The notes below the pieces were generated by a model. That model was not told the DNA's origin. It was given only the letters and a program-made list of their open reading frames with translations, and did no database searches. 37,797 nucleotides of DNA, from contig NZ_JAOEGN010000016.1 of the NCBI RefSeq assembly GCF_025446935.1, forward strand, positions 1 through 37,797, read 5' to 3'. Numbering within the stretch: the stretch's first letter is position 1; every line of letters starts with the position of its first letter. This DNA is from Paracholeplasma vituli (GTDB lineage: Bacteria; Bacillota_I; Bacilli_A; Acholeplasmatales; UBA5453). The position numbers were made by a program, and so were the translations under genes. Below, in pieces: positions 23,574 through 31,541 of this stretch.

Positions 23574-24977
23574 TTATTCTTTAGGTTCGTCTTTTTGGGT
23601 AAGTTTACCAGTCGCAAATCCAGCTAGAAGGCTAGCTAAATCAAGGCCTGTCGCTTCTTTAACAGATTCTAATACTTTCGTACTTGAATTCACGATATCG
23701 CCCATGAGTTTGGTTTGGTTGCCTTCACCATACATAACGATTTTATCGACTTTAGTTAACGGTTCAGCAGCAGCTTTAACAATATTTGGTAAGACATCGG
23801 ATTTAAGGACTAATTCAAGGACAGCGGCAGATTCCATCTTCTTCATCGCTTCAGCTTTCTTTTCGATTGCTTCTGCTTCAGCAATACCAACGGCTTGGAT
23901 ACCAATCGCTTTTTGTTCTTGAGCAAACTTTTCAGCTTCTGCTTGAAGTTTTAGACCACGGGCAGCGCGTTCTTGTTCAGCAAGTAGGGCTTCCGCTTCT
24001 TTAGTACGCACGAAGAGTTCGGCTTCTGCTTTTTGTTCTCGTGCATAACGTTCTGCTTCAGCAGCTTTCTTAATGCGGGCTTCTAAGGTCTTTTCTTCGA
24101 CTTCAACTTCTTTACTACGTAGTTCAATTTCTTTTTCACGACGCGCAATTTCCGCATTTTGTTTAGAAATGTTGATGGTCTTCGCTTCGTTAGCGTATTG
24201 AATTTCGTAGGAGGCATCGGCGGTTGCTTTCGCAATATCTGCTTTTTGTTTTAATTCCGCTTGTCTTAACGCAAGGGAGTTATTTTGTTGTTCGATTTCA
24301 AGTTCAGCTTTAATGCGGGCATCGTTCGCAAGTTCTTTTGCTTTCGAAGTTGCGATTTCAACTTCTTTTTCGGAGTTAGCTCTTGCAATCGAAGCGTCTT
24401 TACGAATTTGTGCGATGTTATCGACCCCAAGGTCATCAATAACGCCATTCTTGTCAGCGAAGTTTTGGATGGTAATGTTGACAATGTCTAATCCCATCTT
24501 CTTCATATCTGCTAGTGCGGATAATTTAACTTGTTCAGCAAATTTATCGCGGTTTTGAACGAGTTCGCGGAGTTTCATTTGACCAATGATTTCACGCATG
24601 TTACCTTCTAATACTTCTTTCGCAATTTGTTTAACGTCTTCAAGCGATCTCGTTAAGAAGATTTCACCGGCTAAACGAATCGAAGCTTCATCAGATTGAA
24701 TCTTGATGTTCGCTACACCATCGACGAAAATGTTGATAAACTCGTTTGTAGGCACCGCTGAGGAGGTGCGGATATCGACTTGAATTAAGTCGAGTGGTAA
24801 ATAGTCAATTCTTTGAATAAATGGAATGCGAATGGTCGCTTTTCCGGTTACGATTCTTGACCCATTAGGTCCTGTGATAATAACGGCTTTGTCAGGACGT
24901 ACCTTAACATAAGACATGATGAATAATAATACCAATAAAGCAACTACAATACCTAAAACAATAAAGAGTGTGTCCAT
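23574..24977 (-). CDS. floT: Flotillin-like SPFH/Band 7 protein
   Basis: Flotillins organise membrane microdomains and scaffold protein complexes on the inner face. The 467 residues comprise an N-terminal membrane hairpin or anchor (IVLGIVVALLVLLFIMSYV), an SPFH domain (about 30-200) with KAVIITGPNGSRIVTG, a long coiled-coil rich in Glu-Ala repeats (200-400, KAEAELFVRTKEAEALLAEQ), and a C-terminal oligomerisation region with GLDLASLLAGFATG. The layout matches Bacillus YuaG/FloT, a little shorter. No NfeD partner is adjacent. GAAAGGAAG precedes the ATG, and TTGTAT with TAAAAT at 17 bases (minus strand, about 25003-25031) is a likely promoter. Confidence 0.92.
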   Translation of the reverse strand: MDTLFIVLGIVVALLVLLFIMSYVKVRPDKAVIITGPNGSRIVTGKATIRIPFIQRIDYLPLDLIQVDIRTSSAVPTNEFINIFVDGVANIKIQSDEASIRLAGEIFLTRSLEDVKQIAKEVLEGNMREIIGQMKLRELVQNRDKFAEQVKLSALADMKKMGLDIVNITIQNFADKNGVIDDLGVDNIAQIRKDASIARANSEKEVEIATSKAKELANDARIKAELEIEQQNNSLALRQAELKQKADIAKATADASYEIQYANEAKTINISKQNAEIARREKEIELRSKEVEVEEKTLEARIKKAAEAERYAREQKAEAELFVRTKEAEALLAEQERAARGLKLQAEAEKFAQEQKAIGIQAVGIAEAEAIEKKAEAMKKMESAAVLELVLKSDVLPNIVKAAAEPLTKVDKIVMYGEGNQTKLMGDIVNSSTKVLESVKEATGLDLASLLAGFATGKLTQKDEPKE

Positions 24978-25038
24978 GTTTCATCTTCCTTTCAACGTAT
25001 TCATTTTATAATAAAAAAAAGGAATATACAATATGTTT

Positions 25039-25117
25039 TAAAAAAAACTATAATTTTACATTCAACTTCTCTCATAACCTCAAGAATTAGCGGTTATGGG
25101 GTTTTCTTCTTTTTTTG
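25039..25117 (+). ncRNA. Possible short transcript: -10 box plus terminator hairpin without a gene
   Basis: TATAAT (25039-25044) is followed by about 30 bases and then a terminator: CATAACC (25073-25079) pairs with GGTTATG (25092-25098), followed by GGGGTTTTCTTCTTTTTTT. No coding gene on this strand ends here, so it could end a tiny RNA or act as a leader terminator for the Y1-like gene 100 bases further. The -35 is poor. Confidence 0.3.
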
Positions 25118-25214
25118 AAAATAGACGATAAAAACAGGGATTTTTTGCACTTTTTTGTTGTTTTTAAGGCATTTTTCAAGTTTTCATGTTATAACTGAAT
25201 AAAGGGGGAATACC

Positions 25215-25883
25215 ATGCCAAGAGTTGCGAGAAGACAAATGGATGCGAGCGTGTTCTTAATCGTCCAGAAAAGTCATTTAAAACTGTTTCGATCGAATCA
25301 AGATCGAAGCCAATTTTTGAGTTATCTTAAAGAAGCTAAACTCAAATATCAATTCGCGTGCTATGGGTTCTCACTGTGTGATGATGACCGATTTGGACTC
25401 ATCATCCATGTTAAACACCAGACCATTTCCAAAATTATGCAATCCTTAATGATTGCTTATGCGAAATACTATACTAGCGATGAACCTTTGTATAAAGAAC
25501 GTTATAAGAGCTATCCTATCTATAATGAGATCGATATGGCAAACGCCTTCAATCAACTCCATCAAACCGATTCACCTTACGCATCGCTTTGTTATTATAA
25601 TGGTACGCGTGAAGACTCCATCCAATTGATTGATTACTATACAAAACAACCCTTTGACCTTAAACCCGTTAACAAAACGCCACTGCCTGATAAAGTTGTT
25701 GCACTCTGTAACGAACACCACTGCACAAGTGAGGAAATTAAAAAGAATAAAACCCTGAGAAATCAGTGTATTTTAGAAATCTACCGTGAAACTGGTTGTA
25801 GTTTAAAAGAATTATCCATACTTTTTGAGATTTCAACCTCAATGGTATCCAAGATTATCAAAAATGAAGCAAACCAGTTGTAA
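25215..25883 (+). CDS. Y1 (REP-associated) transposase-like protein without catalytic residues, with C-terminal helix-turn-helix
   Basis: The 222 residues align by eye with RAYT/Y1 transposases: start MPRVARR, a segment KLFRSNQDRSQFLSYLKEAK like LF-x-x-x-x-D-R-x-x-F-L, then KIMQSLMIAYAKYYT and LYKERYKSYPI like L-F-x-x-R-Y-K-S. The family's H-x-H site in C-L-M-x-N-H-x-H-L-L is here SLCDDDRFGLII, the early His region is also changed, and the catalytic Tyr segment Y-I-H-x-N-P reads QLHQTDSPY. The C-terminus (about 180-218) keeps a helix-turn-helix, GCSLKELSILFEISTSMVSKI. It is therefore probably a domesticated, DNA-binding protein rather than a transposase. AAAGGGGG precedes the ATG. The frame is intact, so it is not obviously decaying. 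Confidence 0.7.
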   Translation: MPRVARRQMDASVFLIVQKSHLKLFRSNQDRSQFLSYLKEAKLKYQFACYGFSLCDDDRFGLIIHVKHQTISKIMQSLMIAYAKYYTSDEPLYKERYKSYPIYNEIDMANAFNQLHQTDSPYASLCYYNGTREDSIQLIDYYTKQPFDLKPVNKTPLPDKVVALCNEHHCTSEEIKKNKTLRNQCILEIYRETGCSLKELSILFEISTSMVSKIIKNEANQL

Positions 25884-25906
25884 TTCAACATTCGTCCCTC
25901 TATAAT
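25878..25906 (+). promoter_or_regulatory. Promoter of the redox gene pair
   Basis: TTGTAA (25878-25883) and TATAAT (25901-25906) are 17 bases apart. The -35 overlaps the last two codons of the Y1-like gene, and the start codon is about 22 bases after the -10. Confidence 0.75.
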
Positions 25907-25928
25907 GAATGTGAAAGGTGGTTTTATG

Positions 25929-26897
25929 ATGTTTAATTTCCAAATTGAGAAACCTAAGACCGCACCTGTTGACTACCAAACCCTCTATGATTTCATCGCT
26001 TTAGGCTTAGGACCTGCCGGTATGAATGGGGCCTTATATGCTAAACGTAAAGGTTTAAAGACCTTATTGGTTGGGTACGACTTAGGCGGACAGCTCAATA
26101 ATACAAGTGATGTTGATAATTATCTAGGATTAGGTAATATTGACGCATCCGATATGATTCACAAATTCAATACGCACATTAAAGAACTTGAAGTCCCGAT
26201 TTTGAGTGAAGTTAAAGTGATTTCGATCCAAAAATATGAGCACTTTGAGATTGCACTAGATAACGGTGAAACCTTAAAGACCAAAACGCTATTATACGCA
26301 TTTGGCGGGAACCCTCGTAAATTAGGTGTCCCTGGTGAGTATGAATTCGCCTCTAAAGGCGTCTCCTACTGCGTGACCTGTGACGCTCCGTTTTTTAAAC
26401 AAAGACACGTGATTGTGGCAGGCGGTGGGAATAGTGCACTAGATGCAGCGATCGACTTAGCACGATTGGCATCAAAAGTCACGATTGTTCACAGAAGCCA
26501 ATTTAAAGGCGACCAAACAACCGTAAATCAACTTAAGAAAATGCCAAATGTTGAAATGTTCTTAGAAACTCAAATCTTAGAAGTCAAAGGAGAAATCACC
26601 ATGACAGGTGTTCAAGTCTTGGATAAAAAAACAAAAACCGAACGCTTCATTGAAGCCGATGGCATATTCATTGAAATTGGACACATTCCTAACTCCAATT
26701 TACTAGAAGGGTTGGCAAACCTAAACAACAGTAAAGAGATTATTGTTGACCGTTTCCAACAAACCAATATTGAAGGATTATACGCAGCTGGCGATGTGAC
26801 TGATAATCCAAATAAGCAAATCATCATCGCTGCTTCTGAAGGCGCTGTTGCAGCCTTAATGGCGACCAGTTATATCAATCAAAAAGGAGATAAATAA
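25929..26897 (+). CDS. Thioredoxin-reductase-like flavoprotein (TrxB / AhpF C-terminal type)
   Basis: An FAD- and NAD(P)H-dependent disulfide reductase. The 322 residues contain the FAD motif GLGPAGMNGALYAKRKG (26-42), the active disulfide CVTC (Cys148, Cys151) in SYCVTCDAPFF, the nucleotide motif VAGGGNSALDAA, and the C-terminal FAD motif GLYAAGDVTD. The segment DGIFIEIGHIPNS is typical of AhpF-type NADH reductases. The ATG at 25929 is 7 bases after AAAGGTGG; a neighbouring ATG at 25926 is an alternative. The gene ends 2 bases before the double-CxxC protein gene, its likely electron acceptor. Confidence 0.9.
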   Translation: MFNFQIEKPKTAPVDYQTLYDFIALGLGPAGMNGALYAKRKGLKTLLVGYDLGGQLNNTSDVDNYLGLGNIDASDMIHKFNTHIKELEVPILSEVKVISIQKYEHFEIALDNGETLKTKTLLYAFGGNPRKLGVPGEYEFASKGVSYCVTCDAPFFKQRHVIVAGGGNSALDAAIDLARLASKVTIVHRSQFKGDQTTVNQLKKMPNVEMFLETQILEVKGEITMTGVQVLDKKTKTERFIEADGIFIEIGHIPNSNLLEGLANLNNSKEIIVDRFQQTNIEGLYAAGDVTDNPNKQIIIAASEGAVAALMATSYINQKGDK

Positions 26898-26899
26898 CC

Positions 26900-27541
26900 A
26901 TGGAAAGATTATTTTCAGCTGACGTAGCAAACCAAATTAAAGACATTTTTACAGGTATGATTAACCCAATCACTATTAAACTTTATGTAGATAGTAATTG
27001 TGATACTTGTGCAGAAACCAAACAACTTTTAAGTGAAACTAGAGAACTTTCCGACAAAATCACATTAGATATTATTGAACTTGCAGATGCAGGTGATGAC
27101 CTTGTTACTTATCAAATCGAAAGAACCCCAAGCTTCATCTTCTTAGACCATGAAGGTAATTATCGTGGTGTTAAGTTTAACGGCATTCCTGCAGGCCACG
27201 AAATCAACTCTTTCATTTCCGCGATTATGGAAATGTCTGGTGTTGAATTTGGTTTTTCAGATAAAGTATTGGAACGTATTGCAAAGATCAATAAACCAGT
27301 CGATATTAAAGTATTCGTGACATTAAGCTGTCCACACTGCCCAGGTGCAGTTCAAACCGCTCACCGTCTTGCGATGCTTAATAACAACATTAAAGGTGAA
27401 ATGATTGAAGCCCAAACTTTCTATGATCTATCAACAAAATACAACGTCTCTGGTGTACCTAAAATCATCATCAACGATAAACTCGAGTTATTAGGTAATC
27501 AACCCGTTGAAGAATTCTTAAAGAAAATCGAATCGTTATAA
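26900..27541 (+). CDS. Double-CxxC glutaredoxin-like protein (protein disulfide oxidoreductase / AhpF N-terminal type)
   Basis: The 213 residues contain two thioredoxin folds, each with an active site: CDTC (Cys34, Cys37) and CPHC (Cys144, Cys147). Each fold has its cis-proline (RTPSF near 77 and GVPKI near 194). In AhpF the N-terminal half has the same two folds but only the second keeps CxxC; having both is as in protein disulfide oxidoreductases of thermophiles. With the flavoprotein upstream it forms an NAD(P)H-driven thiol-reducing pair in the cytoplasm. AGGAG lies 10-11 bases before the ATG. The gene is followed by a strong terminator. Confidence 0.9.
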   Translation: MERLFSADVANQIKDIFTGMINPITIKLYVDSNCDTCAETKQLLSETRELSDKITLDIIELADAGDDLVTYQIERTPSFIFLDHEGNYRGVKFNGIPAGHEINSFISAIMEMSGVEFGFSDKVLERIAKINKPVDIKVFVTLSCPHCPGAVQTAHRLAMLNNNIKGEMIEAQTFYDLSTKYNVSGVPKIIINDKLELLGNQPVEEFLKKIESL

Positions 27542-27543
27542 TG

Positions 27544-27570
27544 AAAAAGCTCGAATTTGAGCTTTTTTTT
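27544..27570 (+). terminator. Terminator of the redox gene pair
   Basis: AAAGCTC and GAGCTTT pair around GAATTT and are followed by a run of eight T. Confidence 0.85.
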
Positions 27571-27594
27571 CATCTATTATGGCCTTATTCTTGA

Positions 27595-27600
27595 TATAAT
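27595..27600 (+). promoter_or_regulatory. Extended -10 box of buk-ptb
   Basis: TATAAT preceded by TGA (extended -10), 31 bases before the buk start codon; no clear -35. Confidence 0.5.
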
Positions 27601-27631
27601 GAACTTAGATAAATCATTTCAAGGAGTCCTT

Positions 27632-28702
27632 ATGACACAATTACTGCTCATCATCAACCCGGGTTCTACCTCGACTAAGGTTGCGTTATTTGAGAATCAA
27701 ACCCAATTGATTAAAAAGACCATCAATCATGACCCTGTTACTTTAAAACAATTTAAAAGAATGATTGATCAGTATGATTTTAGAAAACAGACCATCCTCG
27801 ACTTTTTAAAAGAATCTAATGTGAATCTAAACCATTTAACCGCTGTTGTCGGACGAGGTGGATTACTAAAACCACTGGCGAGTGGTACCTATTTAGTCAA
27901 TGACCAAATGAAACAAGACCTACAAAACGCCATTCGTGGTGAACACGCCTCTAACCTAGGCGCATTGATTGCGAGTGCGATTGCAGAACCCCTTCATATT
28001 CCTGCATATATTGTAGACCCAGTCGTGGTGGATGAAATGCACGATTTAGCCCGCTATACAGGCATGAAAGACATCCAAAGAGTATCTACTTTCCACGCGC
28101 TCAATCAGAAAGCGGTTGCGAAAAGAGCGGCTTTAGATATGGGAAAACCCTACGATTCACTCAATCTCATTGTGGCCCATTTAGGTGGCGGTATTTCTGT
28201 GGGTTCACATCAAAAAGGCAAAGTCATCGATGTCAATAATGCATTAGATGGCGATGGTCCGATGTCACCTGAACGCAGTGGATCCGTGCCCCTTGGTCCC
28301 CTATATAGGATGTGTTTCTCCGGACAATACACTCTAGACCAAATCAAGCGTATGAACTATGGTGAAGGTGGTATGGTGGCCTATTTAGGTACGAATGATG
28401 GCATAGAAATTATGAAAAAGATCAAGTCTGGGGACGAACTCGCCTCCAAAATCCATGAGGTGATGTGCTATCAGATCTCTAAAGAAATCGGGGCTGCTTC
28501 AACTGTACTGAAAGGTCAAGTGGACGCCATTATCCTAACAGGAGGTTTCGCCTATAATACCCTAACAACTGACTTAATTAAGTCGCGTGTGGATTTCATC
28601 GCGCCTGTTCTCATTTATCCTGGTGAGGATGAGATGCTTGCTTTAGCGGAAGGTGCACTCCGTGTGATTCACCACGAAGAGGAGGTCAAAGTCTATGCTT
28701 AA
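27632..28702 (+). CDS. buk: Butyrate kinase
   Basis: It converts butyryl phosphate (or branched acyl phosphates) and ADP to the acid and ATP, giving substrate-level ATP. The 356 residues match the Buk branch of the acetate-kinase family: NPGSTSTKVALFE at the start, the segment YIVDPVVVDEMHDLARYTG, FHALNQKAVAKRAA, and AHLGGGISVGSH. The start is the ATG at 27632 with AAGGAG 6 bases upstream; a longer frame that begins in the preceding terminator is not used. It overlaps ptb by 8 bases. Specificity for butyrate versus isobutyrate is not visible. Confidence 0.95.
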   Translation: MTQLLLIINPGSTSTKVALFENQTQLIKKTINHDPVTLKQFKRMIDQYDFRKQTILDFLKESNVNLNHLTAVVGRGGLLKPLASGTYLVNDQMKQDLQNAIRGEHASNLGALIASAIAEPLHIPAYIVDPVVVDEMHDLARYTGMKDIQRVSTFHALNQKAVAKRAALDMGKPYDSLNLIVAHLGGGISVGSHQKGKVIDVNNALDGDGPMSPERSGSVPLGPLYRMCFSGQYTLDQIKRMNYGEGGMVAYLGTNDGIEIMKKIKSGDELASKIHEVMCYQISKEIGAASTVLKGQVDAIILTGGFAYNTLTTDLIKSRVDFIAPVLIYPGEDEMLALAEGALRVIHHEEEVKVYA

Positions 28703-29579
28703 AACGATGTCTGAATTGATAACACTCTCAAAGTCTCAACCCGTTAAACGCTTGGTGGTTGCAGTTGCGAATGACCCTTATGTGTTAAAAGCCGTTGAAC
28801 ATGCTCGAAAAGATGGATTGATTGCACCGACTTTGGTTGGTGATGAACCCGCGATTTTAAATGAATTGACACTACTCGGTTATGACCCGAAAAACTATTC
28901 CATCATCCATGAAGATAATCCTATAGAGGCGTGTTTAAAAGCAACCTACTGTTTAAGAAAGGGTGAAGGCGATATTTTGATGAAAGGTTTAATCGATACC
29001 TCAATTTTATTAAAAGCCGTTTTAGATAAAATCTACGGCATTCGCGGTCCGAGACGCTTATCACATGTCACATTGCTAGAACTCAAACATTACCATAAAC
29101 TCCTTCTGTTATCAGATGCGGCTATGAATATTGCTCCAGATGCCGAACTTAAGAAAGAAATCATTTTGAATGGGGTTTCTGTATTACACAAAATTGGGAT
29201 TGAAAAACCGAATGTCGGTGTGATTGCAGCGGTTGAAAAAGTCAACCCGAAGATGCAGGCCACCTTAGATGCCCAAATTCTCATTGAAGATCATATCGAC
29301 CCTTCCTACAATATCGGTGGCCCTTTTGGGCTTGATAACGCGATAAACAAAGAGGCAGCCCTCCATAAAGGGGTTACCGATTCAATGGCGGGCAATGTCG
29401 ACTTTCTACTCATGCCAACGATTGAAGCTGGAAACATCCTTTATAAAGCCTTGATGTTCTTATCGGATGCGAAAAGTGCCAGTGTCGTTTGTGGCGCAAC
29501 CCATCCAATTGTCTTAACTTCACGCGCTGACAGCGATGAAACCAAATACCGTTCGATTGCCTTAGCTTGTCTACTATAA
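28695..29579 (+). CDS. ptb: Phosphate butyryltransferase
   Basis: It transfers an acyl group from acyl-CoA to phosphate, feeding butyrate kinase. The 294 residues match the phosphate acetyl/butyryltransferase family: KSQPVKRLVVAVANDPYVL at the start, LVGDEPAI, DILMKGLIDTSILLKAVLDK, LLLLSDAAMNIAPD and the C-terminal SDAKSASVVCGATHPIVLTSRADS. GAGGAGGT lies 8 bases before the ATG within the end of buk, so the two are coupled. The order buk-ptb is the reverse of the ptb-buk order of clostridia. Confidence 0.95.
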   Translation: MLKTMSELITLSKSQPVKRLVVAVANDPYVLKAVEHARKDGLIAPTLVGDEPAILNELTLLGYDPKNYSIIHEDNPIEACLKATYCLRKGEGDILMKGLIDTSILLKAVLDKIYGIRGPRRLSHVTLLELKHYHKLLLLSDAAMNIAPDAELKKEIILNGVSVLHKIGIEKPNVGVIAAVEKVNPKMQATLDAQILIEDHIDPSYNIGGPFGLDNAINKEAALHKGVTDSMAGNVDFLLMPTIEAGNILYKALMFLSDAKSASVVCGATHPIVLTSRADSDETKYRSIALACLL

Positions 29580-29582
29580 TGC

Positions 29583-29613
29583 AAAAATCCACCCTAGCGG
29601 TGGATTTTTTTTT
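29583..29613. terminator. Bidirectional terminator after ptb
   Basis: AAATCCACC and GGTGGATTT pair over 9 bp around CTAGC, with A- and T-runs on the two sides. It lies between convergent genes. Confidence 0.85.
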
Positions 29614-30679
29614 AGTTTAATGTGATGGTCATGTAAACCGGATTGTGGTCGCTATATTTAAAATCGTCTTGAATGACATCGACACTATCGATGGTAATAT
29701 TGTCTGAAACAATGAAGCCATCGATGATGTAATACTGTGTTAGTTCACTATTTGGATTATACGGTTGATTGAGTAATCGACACGTCGGGTCTGTGATATC
29801 AATGCCAAAGATATACCCACTTGGCAAGAAATTCGCTTCTATCGGATAGGCTTGATATAACCCTGGTTTAGGCGGATAAATATCGACTGCAGTCGGGAAG
29901 GTTTGATTGAAATCGCCCCCGATGATGACATAATTACCTAAACTGGTTTGGGTTTCCATAAATGTTTTCAAGTAATTCATTTCTTGAGCACGTAAAGACC
30001 CATCGCCATCGTAAGCAGACATATGCAAGTTCACAACCACCAATTTCTTGGTCGAGCCTTCAATGCTATAAGTATTGACTAACATCGCACGCTTTAGATT
30101 CGCGACACGGAGTGGCCAACTGAATTCTCCTGGAAATTGGTGACGTTCTGAGGATTCGATTTGGTATTTCGCAAGTGTTTGAATCCCACTCTTGACTGGT
30201 CCAATATAATCCGTTAAGGACACCGGAAATGGGACAAACACGGCGTTAAAGTTATAAGCGAATGTCGAGTGATACGTTGGCAGTAATGCTTTATAATGGT
30301 CAACTTGGTTGATTTCATAGCTTCTTCTCGCTTTCAAATCAACTTCTTGAAGTAAATAGATGTCGGCGTCATGGGTTGTTATGAGACCTTCGATGCCATC
30401 TAAATAATCTTCAACAACAGATTTAGAATCAGGTCTACCTTTTTTCCCACCATCCATGACGAAATCTTCATCTTCACCCAATCCAGCATAACCGGTATTG
30501 AATGTCATGAGGCTAATCGTTTGATTTTGAGTTACTTTAAGCGTTGGATTTTGTTCAATTTGAATCTCTTCAATCGGTTTTGGTTTATATTCTGTGAGCG
30601 TTAAATAGCCTACAAAACCACCTGCAATCAATACGATAAGGAGTACTATTTTTAAGAACCATTTGATGATTTTTTTCAT
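29612..30679 (-). CDS. Membrane-anchored endonuclease/exonuclease/phosphatase (EEP) family protein
   Basis: The 355 residues start with a basic N-terminus and one membrane segment (WFLKIVLLIVLIAGGFVGYL), so the rest is probably outside the cell. The EEP fold follows with its catalytic segments: SLMTFNTGYAG, LLQEVD (metal-binding Glu), VVNLHMSAYDG (His), IIGGDFNQTFP (Asp, Asn) and the final KYSDHNPVYMTI (Asp-His). The family includes DNases, sphingomyelinases and inositol phosphatases; I cannot choose among them. The ribosome site is weak (GGGATGG). A secreted nuclease or phospholipase-like role fits an organism that scavenges nutrients, which is inference. Confidence 0.88.
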   Translation of the reverse strand: MKKIIKWFLKIVLLIVLIAGGFVGYLTLTEYKPKPIEEIQIEQNPTLKVTQNQTISLMTFNTGYAGLGEDEDFVMDGGKKGRPDSKSVVEDYLDGIEGLITTHDADIYLLQEVDLKARRSYEINQVDHYKALLPTYHSTFAYNFNAVFVPFPVSLTDYIGPVKSGIQTLAKYQIESSERHQFPGEFSWPLRVANLKRAMLVNTYSIEGSTKKLVVVNLHMSAYDGDGSLRAQEMNYLKTFMETQTSLGNYVIIGGDFNQTFPTAVDIYPPKPGLYQAYPIEANFLPSGYIFGIDITDPTCRLLNQPYNPNSELTQYYIIDGFIVSDNITIDSVDVIQDDFKYSDHNPVYMTITLN

Positions 30680-30710
30680 TTTAATTTACCATCCCATTTT
30701 TATTCTATCA

Positions 30711-31541
30711 CTAAAAAGGAACCTTTGATGTAAAAACGACTGCTTGATGGGTTCGTGGGTGAATAAAACTCACTTCATGAAAATGCAGTGCTAACCGGGT
30801 GTAAGGTTTACCACCATATAATGTATCCCCTAATATTGGGGTACCAATGAAGGCTAGATGGACACGAATTTGATGTTTTCTCCCCCCCAGGATATTGACT
30901 AAAACTCTCGCAAACTCAGATTCTTCTAATACTTTATAAGTCGTATGCGCACTTTGACCACTGCGATTCACGATTTGTTTATCCTCGTGACGACTGCTTG
31001 AGATCGCGACATTGATTGAGCCTTGTTTTTGTTTATACCCAGGTTGTGTTAGTGCGATATAAGTCTTTTTAATTTGGTGAGATTCAAACAAATGCGATAA
31101 ATAGCTGAGCGCAATCGGGTGTTTCGCGTAGATGACCATCCCTGAGGTTTCTTTATCGAGTCTGTGGGCTGGTAAAGGGGTCCAATCAAGTTTATTTGTA
31201 ATGGCGTAAGACGTGACTCTCGCATTGAGGTCATCACTTTGAATGCCATCGGTATGAACCAGTAAACCAATCGGTTTATCGACAATGAGTAAATCCTCAT
31301 CTTCATATAAAACCACAATCGGCTTATCGACACGTTTATAATGCATGTCTGATTCTAATTCGAATGAGATGAAGTCGTTTGGTTCTAAAGGTTCGTCTAG
31401 GGTTACTTTTTGATCGTTTCTATAGATACCTGCAAGCATCCATTTATATTGATTTTTACGACCCACATGGTGAAAGTCTAAAAATGCCTTAACGGTCTTT
31501 GTGGGTTCTTCTTTTGTGATTCTATAATTTAGTCTTGGCAT
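30711..31541 (-). CDS. RluA-family 23S rRNA pseudouridine synthase
   Basis: It isomerises uridine to pseudouridine in rRNA. The 276 residues have an RluA catalytic domain: PAHRLDKETSGMVIYAK holds the catalytic Asp in HRLD, and GGRKHQIRVHLAFIGTPILG is the second conserved block. The N-terminal 60-70 residues (MPRLNYRITKEEP, then a run with VKAFLDFHHV) look like a degenerate S4 domain, as in RluD-type enzymes. The gene overlaps the RNA m5C methyltransferase gene by 20 bases, so the two RNA-modification enzymes are co-translated. AAGGA stands 9 bases before the ATG. Confidence 0.92.
   Translation of the reverse strand: MPRLNYRITKEEPTKTVKAFLDFHHVGRKNQYKWMLAGIYRNDQKVTLDEPLEPNDFISFELESDMHYKRVDKPIVVLYEDEDLLIVDKPIGLLVHTDGIQSDDLNARVTSYAITNKLDWTPLPAHRLDKETSGMVIYAKHPIALSYLSHLFESHQIKKTYIALTQPGYKQKQGSINVAISSSRHEDKQIVNRSGQSAHTTYKVLEESEFARVLVNILGGRKHQIRVHLAFIGTPILGDTLYGGKPYTRLALHFHEVSFIHPRTHQAVVFTSKVPF

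Noticed and set aside
24266-24558. Open frames on both strands inside the flotillin gene
   Set aside because: They are by-products of the Glu-Ala-rich coiled-coil coding sequence and have no signals of their own.
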